A stretch of DNA of 55,496 nt, taken from NCBI RefSeq assembly GCF_009494395.1, contig NZ_VZCB01000035.1:1-55496 (forward strand), read 5' to 3'. Positions 50,654 to 55,496 of the stretch are shown here, one piece after another. The DNA comes from Segatella copri. GTDB lineage: Bacteria > Bacteroidota > Bacteroidia > Bacteroidales > Bacteroidaceae. The first letter of the stretch is position 1. Each line of letters starts with the position of its first letter. The notes under the pieces were generated by a model. It made no database searches, was not told the origin of the DNA, and saw only the letters and a list, made by a program, of their open reading frames with translations. The position numbers and the translations under genes are program-made.

Positions 50654-52726
50654 TTACAATACTGACGTTTTTGTCGTTCCGTTAAATCTCAAATTGCTCC
50701 CATGATTAATCTTCTTGCCATAATCTAAAGTATAACTTGCAGATAATGACACATAGCGTCTATCCCATGGACGGCTTTGATAAGAATAACTATCAATATA
50801 ATCAGAGATAAGCCAACTCTTCGTATTACCATTTTTAAGTATAAGGGAATTAACCTGTAATTTAACAAATAAATTTCCCTTGGTATATTGTAATCCTAAC
50901 TTCAAATTATCTGAGAAGCGAGTAAGGTTGGAACTTCCACGCATATATCCTTCTCCAGAACTATAAGCGTAATTGAGATTTACAGCCCAGAATTTTCCTA
51001 GTCTGCAATACAAGGTAGGATATAGTCCCCAATAACCGTTGTTTATATGAAACAGACCGGAATGCCATTCATGCACATACGAAATTTTAGAACTCAAACG
51101 AATCTTACCATGCGCAAGGTTCAAAGATGGAGTCACATTGATATATATTGGATTGAACGAGCCACTATTAATCATCTCCTTTACCATCAGTCCATTTATT
51201 TCATGCCAATAAGGTACAATATCATTGATGATATTATCCCAACTAAAGGATGAATTAAGAGAGAACAAATTAGAAGGCATCCATGTATATGACAAAAGGG
51301 CATAGGCCTGGCGTACAGTTTTCAAATCAGCATTACCCTTACTGCCTGTCACCTCATCGTCCTGGCGCACTACTGTATTGTAGTAAGTAGGATTAATAGA
51401 ACTTTGAGTGATGTTAGCCTGTACATAAACGGAATGCTTCTCATCAAATCGTCCACTAAGCGTCATGCCTCCATTAATATAAGCCTTTGTCATCGTTGTT
51501 TCATCTTGAACCTTATAACTCTGTACAGGTATGGACATTTTCAAACTGCCACTCCACTTGTTAGAGAACTTATGATTATAATTTAAGTCAAAGGAATAGT
51601 AAGAGTTCACTAATTTCTGATAAGTATCGGCGGTTCCATAATAGTTCGTGCGATAAATCTCAGAGTTGAGTTGAGCAGTAAACACCAAATAATTTTGTTT
51701 ATAAACAGGCAATCCATAACCTAGCCATAAGCTTGGCAAATAAGCATTTTCCCTTGTTCCATTGATGATGCTTTGACCTTCCGATTCCATTAATTGATAA
51801 TCCTCGCTACCCTTGTTGTGGTTATAAGAGAAAGAAAGTCCACCATATACATAAGCACGATGAGGCAGTCCCTCCAGATAGAATTGTGAGCTCACATAGG
51901 GTGTAAGAGATTGTGAGGTAGCATCAGAAACAGAAGAAGTCTCTTCAGACTCATTGTATCTAATGTCCTGTCGGGTATAAATATCAGGAGTTTTGTTATA
52001 TTTCACACCAGCTTGAACCAACCAAATCAGATTATTGGAATCATATCTGGCACTGATACCTGTAGAATAAATTCGCTGTTTTTCAACTTGCTCATAGTCA
52101 ACCTTTTTATTAAGCGTAGAAGCATCATTATAAGTATAAGTGATATTTCTGTTACCTCTTATTTCATGAGCATTTTTATAATATGCTCCCACAATTGCCT
52201 GATAAGTCATATGTCCCTTCTTCAGCTTTCCTGCGACATCATAATCACCACTATCATAGTTACCAAAGCTTTGGTTAGCCTCGGCCATTACATAACCTCC
52301 ATATTTGTATTCACGCAATACAAAGTTGACTACAGCCTGATAGTTTTTATATTTTGCCTCAGATGGTGATTGTAAGAATTCCACACGGGCCACCTCTTTT
52401 GGTCGAAGAGTTTTCACCTCCCAATCGCTAGCCTCAAAACCATTGATAAAGAAATGAACTTCCTTGCCCCAATTTGTCTCAACTTTATTTGTAAATTCAT
52501 CTACACGCAATCCTGCCACCATCATACGAGCCAGCAATGCAGAATAATTAGATGAAGACTTGCGTTCTTCAGGAGTTGGAGTGTATGAAACACCATCTTT
52601 GATTGCAACGTGATTCTTAGCAGTGACCACTACCTCTTTGATATGCTGAGTTTTCACAGAATCTACCTCTTGAGCAGAAACTGTAGCCGAAGATGCCAAC
52701 AAAGTCAACAACAACAATTCTTTCAT
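50654..52726 (-). CDS. TonB-dependent-receptor-like outer-membrane beta-barrel protein
   Basis: 690 residues. Signal peptide (MKELLLLTLLASSATVSAQ), then HIKEVVVTAKNHV, which serves as a TonB-box-like start, and a plug-like domain (about 40-150, with LRVDEFTNKVETNWGKEVHFFINGFEA, LRPKEVARVEFLQSPSEAKYKNYQAVVNFVLRE). The rest reads as amphipathic beta strands of a barrel. It lacks the carboxypeptidase-like domain of SusC. Ligand unknown. It is divergent from a histidine kinase gene, with both promoters in the 200-base gap, so the kinase pair may control it. The gene is AT-rich relative to pdxST. Confidence 0.8.
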   Translation of the reverse strand: MKELLLLTLLASSATVSAQEVDSVKTQHIKEVVVTAKNHVAIKDGVSYTPTPEERKSSSNYSALLARMMVAGLRVDEFTNKVETNWGKEVHFFINGFEASDWEVKTLRPKEVARVEFLQSPSEAKYKNYQAVVNFVLREYKYGGYVMAEANQSFGNYDSGDYDVAGKLKKGHMTYQAIVGAYYKNAHEIRGNRNITYTYNDASTLNKKVDYEQVEKQRIYSTGISARYDSNNLIWLVQAGVKYNKTPDIYTRQDIRYNESEETSSVSDATSQSLTPYVSSQFYLEGLPHRAYVYGGLSFSYNHNKGSEDYQLMESEGQSIINGTRENAYLPSLWLGYGLPVYKQNYLVFTAQLNSEIYRTNYYGTADTYQKLVNSYYSFDLNYNHKFSNKWSGSLKMSIPVQSYKVQDETTMTKAYINGGMTLSGRFDEKHSVYVQANITQSSINPTYYNTVVRQDDEVTGSKGNADLKTVRQAYALLSYTWMPSNLFSLNSSFSWDNIINDIVPYWHEINGLMVKEMINSGSFNPIYINVTPSLNLAHGKIRLSSKISYVHEWHSGLFHINNGYWGLYPTLYCRLGKFWAVNLNYAYSSGEGYMRGSSNLTRFSDNLKLGLQYTKGNLFVKLQVNSLILKNGNTKSWLISDYIDSYSYQSRPWDRRYVSLSASYTLDYGKKINHGSNLRFNGTTKTSVL

Positions 52727-52762
52727 ACTATTTTCTCTTTATATTAATTAAAATATCTAGGT

Positions 52763-52771
52763 GCAAAATTA
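52763..52771 (-). promoter_or_regulatory. -7 element of the outer-membrane protein gene
   Basis: TAATTTTGC on the minus strand, 36 bases before the start codon. Confidence 0.6.
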
Positions 52772-52883
52772 CGGCAAATTACTCAAACCGCCAAACCTTT
52801 TACATCATTTCTCACATAATATTTATCCAAAAAATATTATGTAAAAATGACGTTAAGAAGTACGCTACTTGAAAAAATATTTG

Positions 52884-52892
52884 TATTTTTGC
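52884..52892 (+). promoter_or_regulatory. -7 element of the histidine kinase gene
   Basis: TATTTTTGC, 33 bases before the ATG; about 110 bases separate it from the divergent promoter at 52763. Confidence 0.6.
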
Positions 52893-52925
52893 ATTTTTGA
52901 AGTTAAATGAGTAAAAATACAAAGC

Positions 52926-54296
52926 ATGAAAAAGTATTATTGTATAACGATTTTAGCACTTTTAGTTGTTACTTTGTTACAAGGATATAATGTGTCTTTG
53001 CAATACAAGGAATATACCTATAAGGAAATAGATAAGATAAATTCTGCACTGAAAGTTTCTGTTGATGAAGAATATGCTATCCGAGCACATCAGAATTACA
53101 ATCCACATAAAGATGGAAAGCAACGACTCTACACAAAAATAATGACGGACGAAGACTTTCTCAAGGCAAAGCCAAAGAAAGAAGATGTCATTCGCTTTGA
53201 CGAAATAAACATTCAAGACCTTAGAGATAGAGGTATTGCAGAGACAGAAGCAGAAGCTATGGGATTATTAACAAAAGACATACTTACTAACAAGGGTAAT
53301 CCCATTAATTTAGCCAAACTCTCCCAAATATTCAAGAAAAATCTAAATGAGGGCTTTACCAATACCTTATTAATATTAGATGAGAACAAAAAGGTCATCA
53401 AGAGTTATGGACAAACAAAGGACATTGAGACTTGGCAGGCTAGCAAGCCTATCGGCATCGGGCTCAAACCTATCCGTTTCGTACAGGCAAGGGTGGATAT
53501 AACTCCATCTTCTTTCATCATAAATTCTATAGAGACTCTAATCTCTACCATACTGCTTGCTCTTATCATCGTCTTTTGCGTAGGATACCAGATGACTGCC
53601 ATCAGATACAAGGAAGACCTTCTGAGGAATCGTGAGGTAAGCCTTCATGGAACTGTACACGACTTGAAAGCTCCATTGGCAAGCATCTTGCTAAAGTTGG
53701 GATTCATCAAAGACTGCATCAAGGATGCTGACTTGCAGGAGATGATTAGTTCTTCTGAAAGACAAATCAAGAATCTTGCCAATACCATCAAGACAATACT
53801 TATCACCTCTAAGGCCAGTGAAAGCAAGTTGGTTATCAACAAAGAACAAATTGACATCATCGAACTGACGCAACAAGCGCAAGAACAAATAGACATCAAC
53901 TATGCCAGCAAGCCACATGCCATCGGCATCCACGACCATCGTGAAGAGAATGCTCTGGTGTATGCAGATAAGTACCTGATAGAAAATGTGATGCACAATC
54001 TGATGGAGAATGCCGTTAAATACTCTGACAAGGAGGCAAACGTTGAAGTCAATATCAAACAGGATGAACATTTCACCATCATCAGCGTGTCTGACCATGG
54101 CGTAGGCATCGACAAGAAATATCAGAAGAAGATATTCGAGCAGTTCTATCGCATACCAGCCACACACCATAAGAGCGGATATGGCATAGGCCTTGCCATG
54201 GTAAAATATGCCATCAAGGCACATGGCGGAACCATCAAGGTGGTGAGCGAGCCAGGCAAGGGCAGCACCTTTACGTTCACATTGCCGCTCAAATAA
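52926..54296 (+). CDS. Sensor histidine kinase
   Basis: 456 residues. Two membrane helices (about 5-22 and 197-220) frame a periplasmic sensor of about 170 residues with no recognised fold. Then comes the kinase core: H-box VHDLKAPLASI with H245, N-box NLMENAVKYSD (about 359), G1 DHGVGID, FEQFYR and G2 GYGIGLAMVKYAIKAHGG. It phosphorylates itself and then the response regulator encoded 55 bases downstream. The layout resembles RprX of Bacteroides, which is a suggestion only. Signal unknown. Confidence 0.93.
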   Translation: MKKYYCITILALLVVTLLQGYNVSLQYKEYTYKEIDKINSALKVSVDEEYAIRAHQNYNPHKDGKQRLYTKIMTDEDFLKAKPKKEDVIRFDEINIQDLRDRGIAETEAEAMGLLTKDILTNKGNPINLAKLSQIFKKNLNEGFTNTLLILDENKKVIKSYGQTKDIETWQASKPIGIGLKPIRFVQARVDITPSSFIINSIETLISTILLALIIVFCVGYQMTAIRYKEDLLRNREVSLHGTVHDLKAPLASILLKLGFIKDCIKDADLQEMISSSERQIKNLANTIKTILITSKASESKLVINKEQIDIIELTQQAQEQIDINYASKPHAIGIHDHREENALVYADKYLIENVMHNLMENAVKYSDKEANVEVNIKQDEHFTIISVSDHGVGIDKKYQKKIFEQFYRIPATHHKSGYGIGLAMVKYAIKAHGGTIKVVSEPGKGSTFTFTLPLK

Positions 54297-54351
54297 AAGC
54301 AACAAATCGTAATGGACAAGGAACAAGATAAAACATTATAAAATAAGAAAT

Positions 54352-55032
54352 ATGGAAAAGATAAAAGTACTATTGGTCGATGATGACCTGGATTTCGGCA
54401 ACACAGCAGTCTTGCTGCTAAAAAAAGCAGGCTATGAGGTCTATTTTCAAAACACGCTGTTTGGAGTGGAAAGCCTTATCATGAAGCTGTCTCCCAACCT
54501 CATCATCCTCGATGTGATGATAGGAGAAGAGAACAGTCTGGAAAGAATCAACGACATCCGACTTGCCGCAGAAGACATCCCTATCATGTGTGTATCTTCG
54601 TTACATGATCCAGAACTCAAAACTGAGGCTGCCAATAATGGTGCAATGATTTACATCGAGAAGCCTTTCGCCAGCCGTGAGTTCCTGGGATGGGTAAACC
54701 GCTATGCCAAGCGCAAAGACTTCAGCAATTCCCGTATGATAAACATGGGTGCCTACACTGTAGATACAGAGACTCATGTGCTCAGTTTCCGTGGCTGCAA
54801 CGAGAAGACACTGGGCAATACCGAGTTTGCCACACTCAAGCTATTATGGATCAATAAGGGCGAAGTCGTGCCACGCCAAGACCTCAAGGATACAGTTTGG
54901 AGAGGTGTAAAGTGTAGCGAAGAAAGCCTCAATAATGTGATGTACAACTTGCGCCGATATTTCGCCAAAGATGCCTCCATCCACCTGGAAACCCTTCGTG
55001 GCGAAGGATTCAAGATGTGGATGGATGACTAG
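54352..55032 (+). CDS. OmpR/PhoB-type response regulator
   Basis: 226 residues. Receiver domain with acidic pocket D10-D12 (LLVDDDLDFGN), phospho-acceptor D54 (IILDVMIGE) and K104 (IEKPFASREF). The C-terminal winged-helix DNA-binding domain (about 130-226) has NTEFATLKLLWINKGEVVPRQ and LNNVMYNLRRYF. Partner of the upstream kinase; a terminator-like hairpin follows at 55237. Confidence 0.94.
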   Translation: MEKIKVLLVDDDLDFGNTAVLLLKKAGYEVYFQNTLFGVESLIMKLSPNLIILDVMIGEENSLERINDIRLAAEDIPIMCVSSLHDPELKTEAANNGAMIYIEKPFASREFLGWVNRYAKRKDFSNSRMINMGAYTVDTETHVLSFRGCNEKTLGNTEFATLKLLWINKGEVVPRQDLKDTVWRGVKCSEESLNNVMYNLRRYFAKDASIHLETLRGEGFKMWMDD

Positions 55033-55236
55033 TTTAATGACGGCTCAATCCCATCAGAGGAAAATAGGGAGTGCTTTCCATTCTTTTGTTACAGATGGTC
55101 TTCTGTCCTTTCTCTTATTCGCCTTTGGCTGCTTGCTTTAGAACCTTATGTTATAATTGATAACTCGCTCTAAATTGGACTTTGATTGAAAATCAAGAAG
55201 TTGGGCGTTTGCCTATATTATACAGGTAACAATATG

Positions 55237-55262
55237 GAAACGAGCGGACTTCTGCTCGTTTC
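55237..55262 (+). terminator. Hairpin terminator after the two-component genes
   Basis: GAAACGAGC pairs with GCTCGTTTC around eight bases and is followed by TGTATTTT. It lies about 205 bases past the response-regulator stop. Confidence 0.6.
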
Positions 55263-55299
55263 TGTATTTTGCAATATGCAAAGAACGCCTCAATTCGGG

Positions 55300-55309
55300 G
55301 ACAAAGATA
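55300..55309 (-). promoter_or_regulatory. Minus-strand -7 element in the end region
   Basis: TATCTTTGTC on the minus strand with no gene directly downstream; transcription from it would run into the hairpin at 55237-55262. Confidence 0.4.
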
Positions 55310-55496
55310 CGATATTTTTCTAAATCTCGCATAGCTTACAAGGAGAAAAACTTGGAAATTAGAACTTTTTACGTTAAAATCCATATTTGACAAGCAGATT
55401 TTGAAGAAAATATTTGGAGTTTCCAATAAAAAAGAGTATTGTTTGCAGCAACAAATCCCACCACGCCTCTCAACAATGCGTACCACGGTGGGACTT

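Larger units (their letters stand above)
55033..55496. other. 464-base end region without a supported gene
   Basis: Contains the hairpin at 55237-55262, a minus-strand -7 element at 55300-55309, and at the edge a short inverted repeat TCCCACC/GGTGGGA (55453-55493). A minus-strand open frame (55193-55486) has no family features and is not called. Confidence 0.55.

Noticed and set aside
55193..55486. Minus-strand frame of 97 codons at the right edge
   Set aside because: No domain or signal seen, covers the hairpin and the -7 element, and is cut close to the window edge.
1..55496. rRNA, tRNA, complete insertion sequence, integrase or phage genes
   Set aside because: I read the gaps for these and saw none; the accessory patches show only repeats, a degenerate gene and composition shifts as signs of past transfer.

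Overview
The window looks like chromosome of a gut or oral Bacteroidales, most like Prevotella/Segatella. The evidence is the many Bacteroidota-type promoters (TAnnTTTG at -7, often TTTG 19-20 bases upstream), a SusC/SusD pair, C-terminal signals of the type IX secretion kind, an N-acyl-ornithine carbamoyltransferase instead of ordinary ArgF, and the gene orders PASTA-rluD-ddl-acyltransferase and folP-cdaA. All assignments come from reading the sequence and from memory of families; no database was searched.

Layout. 1-5440: three abutting minus-strand genes for exported surface proteins (a BspA-like leucine-rich-repeat protein, a 1053-residue mosaic protein, a small type-IX-like cargo). 5440-5925: a repeat-bearing gap. 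5925-11036: a YhcG/DUF1016 nuclease, proA, the carbamoyltransferase and a RidA-like protein. 11140-22161: the most unusual part, three copies of a two-gene module (multi-pass DUF6057-like membrane protein plus a beta-propeller lipoprotein with one CxxCH haem motif). One copy is on the plus strand and two are in a converging minus-strand operon that begins with an HU-like protein and a DUF4369-type lipoprotein. 22200-25750: an accessory patch with a degenerate DUF1016 nuclease, an AAA/DUF4143 ATPase and a full-length DUF1016 nuclease. 25889-32601: a SusC/SusD nutrient-uptake locus with two extra exported proteins and no glycosidase in view.

33054-37216 is a cell-envelope operon (PASTA protein, rluD, ddl, acyltransferase), followed by rpmH (L34) and, divergently, efp, a family-2 glycosyltransferase, radC, a DUF59/SufT-like gene and lpxH. 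41516-44943 holds a PfkB sugar kinase and the pta-ackA acetate operon. 45245-47299 is a minus-strand operon in which three very small membrane-protein genes, two of them 34 codons long and unannotated by a length cut-off, run directly into folP and the c-di-AMP synthase cdaA; murF is divergent. 48933-50444 is pdxS-pdxT (PLP synthesis). 50654-55032 is a TonB-receptor-like outer-membrane protein divergent from a histidine kinase/response regulator pair.

The window is also rich in small repeats: a dispersed 34-base repeat built from TTCACTC-like heptamers (five copies, mostly at the 3' ends of genes), two different 3 x 22-base tandem arrays, two families of repeated terminator hairpins, and short palindromes that sit in frame inside coding sequences (two DUF1016 genes and proA). 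No rRNA, tRNA, CRISPR array or intact insertion sequence was seen.
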